64,000 nucleotides of DNA from Parapusillimonas granuli (GCF_013416525.1 NZ_JACCEM010000007.1:1-64000), one strand, 5' to 3'. Shown: positions 7,313 through 16,426, numbered from the stretch's first letter. The notes: generated from the letters alone by a model not told the origin. Numbers and translations are program-made.

Positions 7313-7690
7313 ATGCTGAACGCGAACCTGGCACTTGCTGTCCCCGTTCATGATGATTTCACGGTCGAACTGACTCTGTTCATGCATCTCACAGACATGT
7401 GCGGCCGTCTGTCCAATGTCGCTGACTACATCCGTAGCATGTCCGACCGCCTGTGCTACGGACTGACTCGGCAGCGCTATCCGACGCCGACGACGGATTG
7501 TCGAGATGTCATCGCCCATCCAAGAGGCCGCAGCGACGCATACTTCGAAGAGCATATGCGTGCTGGGATTCTTTTACACCTTCGTGCTCGCTTGGCTTGC
7601 GACGATAGAAGATCGGGAGCGAGCAGAGCATTTGCGCAGCACGTTGTTAGAGCACGCTCCGCACATGACCCACTAAGTCTGGATTCCTGA
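7313..7690 (+). CDS. Hypothetical small ORF after the toxin
   Basis: The frame from ATG 7313 encodes MLNANLALAVPVHDDFTVEL and continues through HLTDMCGRLSNVADYIRSM with plausible codon use up to about 7500. After that the frame becomes Arg-rich and unlike a protein, while the +1 frame (7506-7676) looks better. Either a frameshift joins the two or they are separate genes. I recognise no family. A minus-strand frame over the same bases (7229-7555) cannot be excluded. Confidence 0.3.
   Translation: MLNANLALAVPVHDDFTVELTLFMHLTDMCGRLSNVADYIRSMSDRLCYGLTRQRYPTPTTDCRDVIAHPRGRSDAYFEEHMRAGILLHLRARLACDDRRSGASRAFAQHVVRARSAHDPLSLDS
7506..7676 (+). CDS. Small single-span membrane protein (56 aa)
   Basis: ATG at 7506 opens a 56-residue frame: MSSPIQEAAATHTSK, a hydrophobic segment ICVLGFFYTFVLAWLATI (about residues 17-34), then a charged tail EDRERAEHLRSTLLEHAPHM. 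The topology is that of a small inner-membrane protein. It overlaps the preceding frame in another phase. The ribosome site is weak. No family is recognised. Confidence 0.4.
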   Translation: MSSPIQEAAATHTSKSICVLGFFYTFVLAWLATIEDRERAEHLRSTLLEHAPHMTH

Positions 7691-8008
7691 CGCACGAACG
7701 GATGAAGTTTTCTGGGGTGGCGATCGAGACCACGGGTTCGGTGCCTGGCCTGTCACTCAACGATTCGCCAGACGCCGTTTTTAGTCTACTGAAATTGTAG
7801 AGCGTGTCGGCGCAATGCACCGCCGACTTTCACGCCTGCCAGTTCCGTTTCGTTCTATTACAATTATTCAATCAACGGTCGGCAAGAAACATGGCGTCTG
7901 GTCGCTATGGTATTGGCGGCATCAGGCCGGCGCAGGCTCGCAGGCGGTTGGCGGCGTGCCGTTACTAACACGTTATTCATAAATTCAACCGGAAATCAGG
8001 GGGACACC
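7677..8008. other. Non-coding spacer before the amidohydrolase
   Basis: This 330-bp stretch has no convincing coding frame. It contains AT-rich patches (for example around 7855-7875). No transposon ends or tRNA were recognised. It probably holds a junction between the accessory region and the next block, plus the amidohydrolase promoter. Confidence 0.4.
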
Positions 8009-9358
8009 ATGCGATTCTTGCAGGGGATGCAGCTGCAGCTATTGCTCGCGATCGGCTGTCTTGCGCCAGCCGCTTTACATGCGCAAGACTTGAAACCGAC
8101 CGTGCTGTTCGAGAATGTGCGAATCTTCGACGGCAAGAGCGACACGCTCTCCGCGCCATCGAATGTACTGGTGCGGGGCAACGTGATCGAACGGGTCGCT
8201 ACCAGCCCGATTCCCGTCGACCGCCGGGCCGATACGCAAATCATCCAGGGCGGCGGGCGAACGTTGATGCCCGGCCTCATCGACGCGCACTGGCATGCCA
8301 TGATGGCGGCTGTTCCATTGCCAGTGCTGTTGACCAGCGACATAGGCTACATCAACTTGGCCGCCGGCAAGGAGGCTCGCAACACGCTTATGCGGGGCTT
8401 CACCAGTGTCCGCGATCTCAGCGGTCCCGCCTTCGGACTCAAGCGGGCCATTGACGAAGGCCTGGTGGATGGACCGCGCATTTGGCCTTCCGGGGCGATG
8501 ATTTCGCAGACGGGAGGGCACGGCGATTTTCGCATGCCGTACGAGGTTCCCGCCGCAAGGAACGCTGCGCTCAGCCGTGGCGAAGCGATCAATGGCGGCG
8601 TGATCGCCGACGGCGAGGACGAGGTCCGGAAACGCGTCCGTGAGCAGTTGATGCTTGGCGCGACCCAAATCAAGCTTGCGGCGGGCGGCGGCGTGTCGTC
8701 GCACTACGATCCGATTGACGTCGCGCAGTACTCCGAGGGTGAGTTCCGCGCCGCCGTCGAAGCCGCCGAGAACTGGGGCACCTATGTCGCGGTTCACGCT
8801 TATACGCCGCGCGCCATCCAGGCGGCCGTCCGCGCCGGTGTCAAGGTCATCGAACATGGTCAATTGATGGATGAGCCGACCGCCCGGCTGATGGCCGAGC
8901 GGGGCGTCTGGTTGAGTCTCCAGGCCTTTATCGACAACGAATTTTCCAACCCGAAGACCGGCGAGTCGCGCGCCAAACAGCTCGAGGTATACGCCGGAAC
9001 CGACAACGCTTACGAACTCGCAAAGAAATACGGGCTCAAGGTCGCTTGGGGCACCGATATCCTTTTCGAGCCCAGGATGCCTGCCCATCAGGGGGCGATG
9101 CTGGCGACGATGACGCGCTGGTACAAGCCGTCCGAAGTGCTGAAGATGGCCACCAGCACCAACGCGGAGTTGCTCGCGCTGTCGGGGCCGCGCAATCCCT
9201 ATCCCGGCAAGCTTGGCGTCGTCGAAGAAGGGGCGCTCGCCGACTTGCTGCTCGTGGAAGGAGATCCCATCGCAGACGTCAAGCTCATTGCGAATCCAGA
9301 GAAGAACTTCGTCGCGATCATGAAGAATGGCAGGCTGTTCAAGAACGTCCTGCCGTGA
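8009..9358 (+). CDS. Exported metal-dependent amidohydrolase
   Basis: I chose ATG 8009 (AGGGGGAC six bases upstream); the 34 residues before it in frame look non-coding. The 449-residue protein begins with a signal peptide (MRFLQGMQLQLLLAIGCLA...ALHAQ), so it acts in the periplasm. Amidohydrolase motifs are GLIDAHWH (HxH metal ligands), QIKLAAGGG (Lys, usually carbamylated), VAVHAYT, IEHGQ and WGTDIL (His, His, Asp). It resembles the imidazolonepropionase-like/Xaa-Pro dipeptidase-like group of amidohydrolases. Substrate is unknown; neighbours give no clue. Confidence 0.85.
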   Translation: MRFLQGMQLQLLLAIGCLAPAALHAQDLKPTVLFENVRIFDGKSDTLSAPSNVLVRGNVIERVATSPIPVDRRADTQIIQGGGRTLMPGLIDAHWHAMMAAVPLPVLLTSDIGYINLAAGKEARNTLMRGFTSVRDLSGPAFGLKRAIDEGLVDGPRIWPSGAMISQTGGHGDFRMPYEVPAARNAALSRGEAINGGVIADGEDEVRKRVREQLMLGATQIKLAAGGGVSSHYDPIDVAQYSEGEFRAAVEAAENWGTYVAVHAYTPRAIQAAVRAGVKVIEHGQLMDEPTARLMAERGVWLSLQAFIDNEFSNPKTGESRAKQLEVYAGTDNAYELAKKYGLKVAWGTDILFEPRMPAHQGAMLATMTRWYKPSEVLKMATSTNAELLALSGPRNPYPGKLGVVEEGALADLLLVEGDPIADVKLIANPEKNFVAIMKNGRLFKNVLP

Positions 9359-9681
9359 TCGGCCTTGCCGACGATGAGCTGGCGGCGTGGCGGTGTCGAC
9401 TCCGGTGCCGTCACGGCCCGCTACGATTATCGTCTGAGCGGACGCCATGAGACGCCGACCATAAGCCGTTATGGTCATAGCGGAATTTTTTCCTTGACCC
9501 TGGTTGTGAAACGCTGCTGGACGCTAAAAAGATGGTCGCCCGGGGCCGTGCGCTGGGCGCTGCAGCGAAAAAAAACGCCAACTGACAGCGATGAAGAGCG
9601 TCAGCGACATGGGCAAGCCGTAGCGCAGGTGGCCATGCGGATCAACGTGGCGAAAGAGCAGCTGCACCCGTCCCAACCAAT
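9359..9681. other. Spacer with no recognised gene
   Basis: About 320 bp between the convergent amidohydrolase and MazG-like genes. A short frame ending at about 9584 (...MVARGRALGAAAKKNAN) has no recognised family and no start context. No structure or mobile-element end stands out. Confidence 0.35.
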
Positions 9682-10032
9682 TCAAAGCTGGTCGTATTTC
9701 TTGCTGCTACCCTTGGCGCGGTCGACAGGGTATTTGTCCGAGTTGACCTGGATCTTGGCCTGTGCGGCTTTCACAGGGTCGATGCCAAGGACGTTGCTCA
9801 GCTGGATGAGGTAGAGGAGAACATCCGCGATCTCGGTGCCAACGGCCTCGAGCTTTTCGGGAGGGAGCCTTCGGCTTTGCTCTTCCGTCATCCATTGGAA
9901 GTGTTCAAGCAATTCTCCCGCTTCCACGATCAGCGCGGACGCCAGGTTCTTGGGCGAATGGAACTGGTCCCAATCGCGCTCCAGCGCGAATTCGCGCTGT
10001 CGCTGACTGAGGTGTTGGAGTGTATCGGTCAT
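9682..10032 (-). CDS. MazG-like nucleotide pyrophosphohydrolase
   Basis: The 116-residue protein carries the all-alpha NTP pyrophosphatase pattern: RDWDQFHSPKNLASALIVEAGELLEHFQW (EAxEL helix) and GTEIADVLLYLIQLSNVLGID (ExxD motif), the four acidic Mg ligands of the MazG/RS21-C6 (dCTPase-like) group. Such enzymes hydrolyse nonstandard or surplus nucleoside triphosphates to monophosphates. Length fits the single-domain group. It stands alone, convergent with the amidohydrolase. The ribosome site is not obvious. Confidence 0.85.
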   Translation of the reverse strand: MTDTLQHLSQRQREFALERDWDQFHSPKNLASALIVEAGELLEHFQWMTEEQSRRLPPEKLEAVGTEIADVLLYLIQLSNVLGIDPVKAAQAKIQVNSDKYPVDRAKGSSKKYDQL

Positions 10033-10170
10033 GGGTTTTCAGCAGGGGATGATGCTGGCGGGTATGCGGATCCGTCGGGATCTGCCGCCGCAAGCATAGT
10101 TGTTTTTCAGTTATCTGGCATTATTTGATTATCAGACATTTTGCATTTGACGGAATTACAGGTATACGCC

Positions 10171-10248
10171 ATGCCTCCGGCGTTGCATCCTCTGGTGACT
10201 GCCGGTCAGCTTGGTGCGATGCTTCAGGCCCCGCGCAAGGTCAAGGGG
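10171..10248 (+). pseudogene. Possible N-terminal remnant of a HipB-like XRE regulator
   Basis: ATG 10171 opens PPALHPLVTAGQLGAMLQAP followed by RKVKGPIQ, reminiscent of HipB-type antitoxins (LVTPxQLGxLLRARRKxxGLSQ). The resemblance stops where the AraC-type gene begins on the other strand, and the helix-turn-helix is incomplete. An AT-rich putative promoter precedes it. Assignment is tentative. Confidence 0.25.
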
Positions 10249-11287
10249 CCGATCCAGCCGGCGCCGCGGGTGTTCCATCTGGAGCTGCATGCCCATGAAT
10301 CGAGCGTGGAGCAGCTCCTAGCCTGCGGGCCACCCTGCGATTGGCCGCTTGCCGGAAATCGCTGGCCGACAAGCCGGTGTGCTCGCGGAATACGCGGCTG
10401 AAATAGGCGGAGCTGCTGAATCCCCAGGAAAAAGCGATGTCGGTGATGGTTCTGTCAGCATGCATCGGGTCTTTCAGGTCGCGGATGCATGATTGCAGCC
10501 GCCGGCGCAGGATGTAATGCGCCAGGGTGTCTTCTTCGTCCGCGAAGGCCTTGTGCAAATTGCGTTTGCTGCAGCCGAGCGCTTCCGCGATCCCGTCTAT
10601 CGACAGGCCCGGGTCGCGCAGGTGCTTGCCAATGTGGTCGCGGATGCGATCTTTGAAGGCTTCCAGCTGTGTGCCGGCGGTGCTTCGGCCGCTCAGCTCC
10701 TGCAGCGATAAACGTACCAACTCGAGGAGGAGGTCGCCGGAACCCAGCGCGGCCTGCGGCGTCATGTTGGGCAGCTCTTGAAACGTGCTGCGCATCGTCT
10801 CGAGCGCCACCCGTGAAATGCCCGAAGCGCCGCCGATAGTCCGCCCCATCAGCGGATCCAGGCGCAGGCCTCTTTCCAGCAGCCGTTCTTTCGGCAGCAT
10901 CACGATCAGGTGCTCCGAGCGTTCGGGGTTCGCCACTTCGTAGCTGCCCGTCGTATCGTAAATGGCCCAGGCCCCGGGGCGCACCCATGCCTGGCGCCCA
11001 TGCTGCTCCACGACCGCGCAGCCCGCCCAGGGCGCGATGATTTTCAGGTAACCGGCGTCGGAGCATCGCGCCGCCCGATTGGTGCGAACGACACGGTGAC
11101 GGTTGGCTTCCATCTTGGTGATCACGACGTTTCCCGCCCGTGCGGCATGGATGCTGCCATCGAAGACCGTGTCGCCGTACAAGCTGGCTTCCAGCCCATG
11201 GAAAAGCGTGTTCACCCAGTCCCGCCACGCCACCCCTGTATCATTGGGACTGAGTCTATGGGTGGAAAGAACCAGTTCTGCGGACAT
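10241..11287 (-). CDS. AraC-family transcriptional regulator
   Basis: The 348-residue protein has an N-terminal ligand-sensing domain of the AraC-binding-like type (about residues 20-190). A C-terminal AraC/XylS DNA-binding domain with two helix-turn-helix units follows: LSIDGIAEALGCSKRNLHKAF and ITDIAFSWGFSSSAYFSRVF, then REHTGLSASDFRQ. I chose ATG 11287 (MSAELVLST) because GGAAGAG lies upstream; longer starts up to 11398 exist. It is divergent from the alcohol and aldehyde dehydrogenase genes across 284 bp, so it is the likely activator of that pair. The C-terminal tail is unusually Pro/Ala-rich. Confidence 0.88.
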   Translation of the reverse strand: MSAELVLSTHRLSPNDTGVAWRDWVNTLFHGLEASLYGDTVFDGSIHAARAGNVVITKMEANRHRVVRTNRAARCSDAGYLKIIAPWAGCAVVEQHGRQAWVRPGAWAIYDTTGSYEVANPERSEHLIVMLPKERLLERGLRLDPLMGRTIGGASGISRVALETMRSTFQELPNMTPQAALGSGDLLLELVRLSLQELSGRSTAGTQLEAFKDRIRDHIGKHLRDPGLSIDGIAEALGCSKRNLHKAFADEEDTLAHYILRRRLQSCIRDLKDPMHADRTITDIAFSWGFSSSAYFSRVFREHTGLSASDFRQAANRRVARRLGAAPRSIHGHAAPDGTPAAPAGSAP

Positions 11288-11571
11288 TGCGGACTCTTCC
11301 TTTCGGCGGCTGAAGATCATTCGCGATGTTTCCTTGTATGGGGCAAATATGAAAGCTCGGGGAAACCCTAGTGCGCTGTTCGCCTGGCGCGAATCCACGG
11401 CTCGCCCGTTCCCTCACAGTAAACAGCTTTATGCGCTCCCGATAAAGCCTGGATGCAAGGCGGCTGGAATAATCGAGGTGGTTGGCGAAACGTGTAGGGC
11501 GCGGAATCGGCCGCGCGGTTGCGGGACGCATCCGGCTTCGCCAATGCTGAACACTGAAAGGAGCTCAAGCT

Positions 11572-12345
11572 ATGTTGCAGGGTAAAACTCTTCTGATCAC
11601 CGGTGTATCGTCTGGAATGGGCGAAGAAACCGCCCGTGTGGTCAAGGCGCAGGGCGCGAAGGTGATTGGCGTCGACCTCAACCCGCCCCGGATCCAGGTC
11701 GATCAATTCATCCGCGCCGATTTGTCGAGCAAAGCCGCGATTGACGAATTGGCGGCCCGGTTGCCGGACGGCATCAATGGCTTGGCCAATATCGCCGGTT
11801 TGCCGCCCACTCGGCCGGCGGCGCAAGTCGTGCTGGTGAATCTGGTGGGCTTGAAGTACCTGACCCATCAGGTCGTGCCCAAGCTGGCCGATAATGCGTC
11901 GATAGTGAACCTGGCTTCCCTGGCCGGCGCTGGATGGGTGGATTCGATCCCCGTCATCCGGGACAGCGAAGCACTGGATTTCGACGGCGTGGACGTATTT
12001 TGCAAGAAGCACGGAATTGAAGGCGCGCGCAGCTATTTCTTTACCAAAGAGGCCCTGATCGTATGGACCATGCAGAATCGCTGGACGTGGCGCGATCGCG
12101 GCATCCGCATGAACTCGGTGAGTCCGGGCCCGGTGGAAACCCCCATTTTGAAGGATTTCGTCGAAACCCTGGGCGCTCGTGTGGAAGAAGACATGCGTGT
12201 GATGGACCGCCCGGGGCGCACGACCGATATCGCGCCGGTGGTGGCATTCTTGCTGAGCGACGGCTCGGGCTGGCTGCGCGGCACCAATCTGGCCGCGGAC
12301 GGCGGCATGCATTCCTACATCATCAGCCAGCGCCACGGCTTCTAA
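11572..12345 (+). CDS. SDR-family alcohol dehydrogenase (coniferyl-alcohol dehydrogenase-like)
   Basis: This 257-residue classical short-chain dehydrogenase has the cofactor motif TGVSSGMG near the N-terminus, NIAG, a catalytic Ser in NLASLAG, and YFFTK as the YxxxK pair. The pattern matches coniferyl-alcohol/3-alpha-hydroxysteroid dehydrogenase-like SDRs, which oxidise aromatic alcohols to aldehydes with NAD(P). AAAGGAG precedes the ATG. The aldehyde dehydrogenase gene follows after 40 bp, so the two steps are probably one operon controlled by the divergent AraC protein. The precise substrate is inferred from context. Confidence 0.8.
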   Translation: MLQGKTLLITGVSSGMGEETARVVKAQGAKVIGVDLNPPRIQVDQFIRADLSSKAAIDELAARLPDGINGLANIAGLPPTRPAAQVVLVNLVGLKYLTHQVVPKLADNASIVNLASLAGAGWVDSIPVIRDSEALDFDGVDVFCKKHGIEGARSYFFTKEALIVWTMQNRWTWRDRGIRMNSVSPGPVETPILKDFVETLGARVEEDMRVMDRPGRTTDIAPVVAFLLSDGSGWLRGTNLAADGGMHSYIISQRHGF

Positions 12346-12385
12346 GTATTTCAGACAGCAGGCATCTATTGATGAAGGAGTCGAA

Positions 12386-13846
12386 GTGAGCAACTTGTTG
12401 AATGCATGCGACTGGGCCGGCAAGGCCTTGGCCGACGGATGGCAAACTCTGTCGGGCGGCGAGATTTCCGTCATGGAGCCCGCCACCGGCGACGTCCTGG
12501 CCCGGGTGGCGCGCGCCGGCGCCGAGGATGTAAGCGCCAGCGCCGCAACGGCCAAGGCCGCGCAGAAAGCCTGGGCCGCCATGCCCTACGGCGAACGGGC
12601 CAAGATCTTCCGCAAAGCCGCCCAATTGCTCGAAGCCAACCGGGACGACTACGCCACCTGGATCATCCGGGAAACGGGCAGCGTCCGGCCCAAGGCCATG
12701 TTCGAGATCGATTCGGTGCTGCATCTGTGCCACGAGGCGGCCGCCATGCTGACCCAGCCCAGGGGCCTGGTGCTGCCCAGCCATGAAGGGGTCAGCAGCA
12801 TTGCCCGCCGTGTGCCCCATGGCGTGGTGGGGGTGATCACGCCCTTCAATTTCCCCTTCCTGCTCACCAGCCGGGCCGTGCTGCCCGCATTGGCCACCGG
12901 CAATGCCGTGGTGTTGAAGCCCGATGCCCGGACCCCCGTCAGCGGCGGCGTGCTGCCGGCCCTGATGCTGGAAGCCGCCGGTTTGCCGCCGGGCGTCTTC
13001 CACATGCTGCCGGGCGATGCGCAGGCGGGGGAGGCCTTGGTCACGGACCCCGACGTCACCATGGTGTCCTTCACCGGCTCGACGGCGGTGGGCCGCCGGG
13101 TGGGCGAACTGGCCGGGCGGCACCTGAAAAAGGTCGCGCTGGAACTGGGCGGGAAGAATGCGCTGATCATCCTGGACGACGCGGACATGGATCTTGCGCT
13201 GTGCAGCGGCGCATGGGCTTCCTGGCTGCACCAGGGGCAGATCTGCATGAGCGCCGGCCGCCACTTGGTGCACGAGAGCAGGGCACAGGAATATGCTCGG
13301 CGCATGGCGGAAAAAGCCAAGACTTTGCCGGTGGGCAATCCTCACACCGAGCCCGTGGCCCTGGGGCCCATCATCACGGCGCAGCAGGTTGCCCGGGTCG
13401 ACCGGATCGTGCGCGAATCCATCGCGCAGGGGGCCAAGCTGCTGGCCGGAGGCGTCCCGAACGGGCTGTTCTATCCCGCGACGGTGCTGGCGGACGTCAC
13501 TCCGGATATGCCGGTGTTCCGGGAGGAAATCTTCGGTCCGGTCGTGTCCATCACCCGCTTCGCAAGCGACGCGCAAGCCATTGCGCTTGCGAACGACACC
13601 GAATACGGTTTGTCCGCGGGCGTGCACACCCGGGACATCGGCCGCGGCATGGCCCTGGGCGAGCAGCTGCTGGTGGGCCTGCTGCACATCAATGACCAGA
13701 CGGTGAACGACGACGGCACCATGCCCATGGGCGGGCGCGGCGCATCGGGCAATGGATCGCGCCACGGCGGGCCCGCGAACTGGGACGAGTTCACGCAATG
13801 GCAGTGGGTGACCGTGCGCAATTCCGCGCCGCCGTATCCCTTTTGA
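12386..13846 (+). CDS. Aromatic aldehyde dehydrogenase (benzaldehyde/vanillin type)
   Basis: The 486-residue NAD(P)-dependent aldehyde dehydrogenase starts at GTG 12386, with AAGGAG nine bases upstream. Motifs: TPFNFPF, the Rossmann loop FTGSTAVGRRVG, catalytic Glu in LELGGKN, catalytic Cys in GQICMSAGRH and EEIFGPV. The sequence is closest in style to benzaldehyde and vanillin dehydrogenases, which oxidise aromatic aldehydes to acids. Together with the upstream SDR it would convert an aromatic alcohol to its acid, feeding the dioxygenase pathway downstream. Confidence 0.85.
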   Translation: MSNLLNACDWAGKALADGWQTLSGGEISVMEPATGDVLARVARAGAEDVSASAATAKAAQKAWAAMPYGERAKIFRKAAQLLEANRDDYATWIIRETGSVRPKAMFEIDSVLHLCHEAAAMLTQPRGLVLPSHEGVSSIARRVPHGVVGVITPFNFPFLLTSRAVLPALATGNAVVLKPDARTPVSGGVLPALMLEAAGLPPGVFHMLPGDAQAGEALVTDPDVTMVSFTGSTAVGRRVGELAGRHLKKVALELGGKNALIILDDADMDLALCSGAWASWLHQGQICMSAGRHLVHESRAQEYARRMAEKAKTLPVGNPHTEPVALGPIITAQQVARVDRIVRESIAQGAKLLAGGVPNGLFYPATVLADVTPDMPVFREEIFGPVVSITRFASDAQAIALANDTEYGLSAGVHTRDIGRGMALGEQLLVGLLHINDQTVNDDGTMPMGGRGASGNGSRHGGPANWDEFTQWQWVTVRNSAPPYPF

Positions 13847-13862
13847 ACGGCCGCCCGGCCCG

Positions 13863-14546
13863 CTACCAGGCCGGGTGGATGCTCAATGCGAACATGGCCG
13901 ACAGCTGGCACAGCGGCCTGCCGGAACTTTGCCGCAAGGCATTGAAAGCATCCTGCACGGCCTGCAGGTCGCGCTGGCTCGTGGGCTCGCGGGCGACGAC
14001 GCCCGCAGCCGCCAGGCGCGCCACCACATCGCTGGTGAGCAAGAAGGTGTCCTTGCCCACCAGGCGCAGGAACCCGGCCGCCGAACGCCCGCCGAGGCGG
14101 GCGCCGCGTTTGGCGAGCAGGCGCCACAAGCCGATGATGTCGGCGGCCGGCCAATCGGCGATGAACGCGGCGAAACTGCCGCCCCGTTCCTGCCGCACAT
14201 CCAGGATGAAGCGGGCGTTCCTGGGGATGCTCCGCAATTTGGCGCGGTCGCGGACGATGCGTTGGTTCTGCATGTGGCCTTCGATGTCTGCTTCATCGAG
14301 CAAGGCCATGGCCTCCGGCATGAAACCCGAAAACGCCTGCTCGAAGTCAGGCCACTTGGCGTCGACCACGGAATGCTGCACACCGGCCTGGAATACCCGC
14401 CGCGTCATCGCAGACAGATACCGGTCGTCGCCTTTGCGCTTCAATTCGTCGGCCGCAAGCGCCTGGGGCAAGAAGGCCTCCATGGCTTCGTCCGAGTCGA
14501 AACGCTCGCGTACGGTGTCGTGGAGCCATTGATAGGTCAAGTTCAC
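13863..14546 (-). CDS. DNA-3-methyladenine glycosylase I-like protein
   Basis: The 227-residue protein contains NQRIVRDRAKLRSIPRNARF and a following helical region (LWRLLAKRGARLGGRSAAGF) resembling the Tag/HhH-GPD 3-methyladenine glycosylase I family. I chose GTG 14546 because GGGAGG lies five bases upstream; the longer frame to 14618 lacks such a site. It is convergent with the aldehyde dehydrogenase (16 bp between stops) and transcribed in the same direction as the IclR gene, though unrelated in function. Members excise alkylated adenine. Zn-binding residues of classic Tag are not clear here. Confidence 0.65.
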   Translation of the reverse strand: MNLTYQWLHDTVRERFDSDEAMEAFLPQALAADELKRKGDDRYLSAMTRRVFQAGVQHSVVDAKWPDFEQAFSGFMPEAMALLDEADIEGHMQNQRIVRDRAKLRSIPRNARFILDVRQERGGSFAAFIADWPAADIIGLWRLLAKRGARLGGRSAAGFLRLVGKDTFLLTSDVVARLAAAGVVAREPTSQRDLQAVQDAFNALRQSSGRPLCQLSAMFALSIHPAW

Positions 14547-14624
14547 TCGTTCCTCCCAAATGCGGTGCTCGCTGCGGGGTATTTGCCGGAAGGGCAACGT
14601 CTGACGGAATGATGGCACATTCCG

Positions 14625-15482
14625 TCAGCCTTCATCAGGATAAGCCTGAGACGGCCCCGGTTCGTCGGGCATACGGGCCGAACTTTCGGCGTAAGCCACT
14701 TCGATCCGCTTGGCGGCATCGAACAGCGCTTCAAGAAGCTTTTCCTTCGTGCCAGCCTCCTTCAGTGCGGAAGTGAGGAAGATGACGTTGAGCGAAACGA
14801 TGGCTTCGCCGCTGGTATTGCATATGGGCACGGCGTACGCGCCGAACTTCGGTTCTTCGTCCCACTCGCCAAAATTCGATCCGTACCCCTGGGAACGGGT
14901 CTGGTCGATGAGCGCCTTGATGAACCGGGAATCGCGCATCGCGGCATTGCCCGGCACAGGGCGGTTGCCCAGCATATTCAGGATGGTCTGGCGGGCGGCT
15001 TCCGAGGTGTAGGCGAGATAGGCGCGCCCCGCCGCAGTAGTCAGCATAGGCATGCGCCGGCCGGGCATCCCCGGGTGGAAGGATAGGCGGCTGTAGGGCC
15101 TGGTGGAGGTCCTTACCACCATTTCGTCTCCCTCGGGGGCGACGAGCGAACAGGGCCAGACGATCTTCTGGGACAGCGTCCGCATGTGGGGCCAGGCGAC
15201 TTCCATGGCCAGCGTGGTATCGCGATAGCCGTAGCTGAGCTGCTGCACACGGAACGTGAGCTTGTAAATATTATTGGCCAGGTCGTGCTCAACATAGCCC
15301 GCTTGCTTGAGTGTTTCGAGCAGTCGCTTGACGGTGGTTCGGTGCAGCCCCGTCGACTTGGCCAGTTCGCTGATCGTGCCGCTGGCGTTGGGGTTCCGAT
15401 TCATCTCGGTAAGCAGGGCCAAACCCTTCACCAAGGATTTATTGAGGCGGTAAGTAGCGGAGGTTTCATCGGACGGAGACAT
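14625..15482 (-). CDS. IclR-family regulator of the mhp operon (MhpR-like)
   Basis: The 285-residue protein starts MSPSDETSATYRLNKSLVKG. Its winged helix-turn-helix (SELAKSTGLHRTTVKRLLET) occupies about residues 30-75 and an IclR effector domain follows. It is the last gene of the mhp-type operon, 86 bp after mhpC, as a pathway-specific regulator would be; E. coli MhpR, an IclR-family activator of the same pathway, is the model. Earlier in-frame starts to 15572 exist but look non-coding. The C-terminal about 20 residues extend beyond the usual end. Confidence 0.85.
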   Translation of the reverse strand: MSPSDETSATYRLNKSLVKGLALLTEMNRNPNASGTISELAKSTGLHRTTVKRLLETLKQAGYVEHDLANNIYKLTFRVQQLSYGYRDTTLAMEVAWPHMRTLSQKIVWPCSLVAPEGDEMVVRTSTRPYSRLSFHPGMPGRRMPMLTTAAGRAYLAYTSEAARQTILNMLGNRPVPGNAAMRDSRFIKALIDQTRSQGYGSNFGEWDEEPKFGAYAVPICNTSGEAIVSLNVIFLTSALKEAGTKEKLLEALFDAAKRIEVAYAESSARMPDEPGPSQAYPDEG

Positions 15483-15568
15483 GGCGTATGGCCTTTCGGT
15501 ACAAGGCAATTGAACCAGGAATAGGCTTGCTCCGCTACCGCCGTGGACGGCGTATGGCCGCGCCGGCT

Positions 15569-16426
15569 TCAATGCGCGAGGAAGTCCGCCACTAGACGAT
15601 TGAATGCTTCAGCGTGTTCCCATTGCGCCCAATGGCCGCACTTGTTGAAAATATGCATGCGCGCGTTGGGAAGATTCGCCAAGATGCGCAAGCCGACGTC
15701 CAGCGGCACGAATCGATCATTGCGGCCCCACACGATGAGTGTTTCCGTTTGGATTTCATCCAGGCGGTGGCCATAGTCCGTGAACTGCTTGGGAAACGCT
15801 TCGAGGCTCTTGACGAAGTTCTCCAGGTGGTCGCGGCGAGCCAGGATGTTGTCCAGACGTTGCTGATAGATCTCTTCGTTCAAGCTGCCGGCATCATAAA
15901 CAAAGACCTCCATCATGCGCTTGAGATTCTCGATGCTCGGATCGCGATACAGTTTTCCGATCAGTTTGATGCCTTCGGCTGGCATGGGGGTGAACAGGCT
16001 GGGGCCGCCGGTTCCGCCGCCCATGAGCACGAGTTTGCCGATTCGGTCGGGGTTGTCCAGGGCGAAGGCCGACGCGCTATGCGCGCCCATCGAGTTGCCG
16101 ATGATATGGACCTTGGAGATGTCGAGCCCATCGAGCAAGCCTTTCAGGCACCTCGCATTCAAGTCCGAGCGTGACCCGGTCGAGACGATGGGATCGCTCT
16201 TGCTCCATCCCGGGCAGTCCATGAGGATCACCCTGTAGCCGCTGTCGACCAGCGCATCGATATTGCGATGGAAATTGGCCCAGCCGCTGGCGCCCGGCCC
16301 CGAGCCATGCAGCATGGCCACTACCTGCCCGCCCAGGCCGATGTCGTTGTAGTGCAAGGACAGGCTCTTGCCCGCCTCTTGAATGGTAATGAAATTGCTG
16401 GTGCTTGCTTCAGTGAATCTTGTCAT
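15569..16426 (-). CDS. mhpC: MhpC: meta-cleavage product hydrolase
   Basis: This 285-residue alpha/beta hydrolase has the oxyanion segment [11 protein letters not shown], nucleophile Ser in IGNSMGAHS, Asp in [11 protein letters not shown] and His in [10 protein letters not shown]. It hydrolyses 2-hydroxy-6-oxo-nona-dienedioate-type ring-cleavage products to 2-hydroxypentadienoate plus a dicarboxylic acid. I prefer ATG 16426; a GTG at 16441 also fits. It follows mhpE by 25 bp and is the last enzyme gene of the operon, a different position from the E. coli order A-B-C-D-F-E. Confidence 0.9.
   Translation of the reverse strand: MTRFTEASTSNFITIQEAGKSLSLHYNDIGLGGQVVAMLHGSGPGASGWANFHRNIDALVDSGYRVILMDCPGWSKSDPIVSTGSRSDLNARCLKGLLDGLDISKVHIIGNSMGAHSASAFALDNPDRIGKLVLMGGGTGGPSLFTPMPAEGIKLIGKLYRDPSIENLKRMMEVFVYDAGSLNEEIYQQRLDNILARRDHLENFVKSLEAFPKQFTDYGHRLDEIQTETLIVWGRNDRFVPLDVGLRILANLPNARMHIFNKCGHWAQWEHAEAFNRLVADFLAH

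Noticed and set aside
8075-9478. Long minus-strand open frame (467 codons) opposite the amidohydrolase
   Set aside because: Pure shadow of the GC-rich plus-strand gene; the plus strand has the signal peptide and all amidohydrolase motifs.
12323-13798. Minus-strand 491-codon frame opposite the aldehyde dehydrogenase
   Set aside because: His/Gln/Gly-rich composition typical of an antisense shadow; the plus frame has catalytic Cys and Glu.
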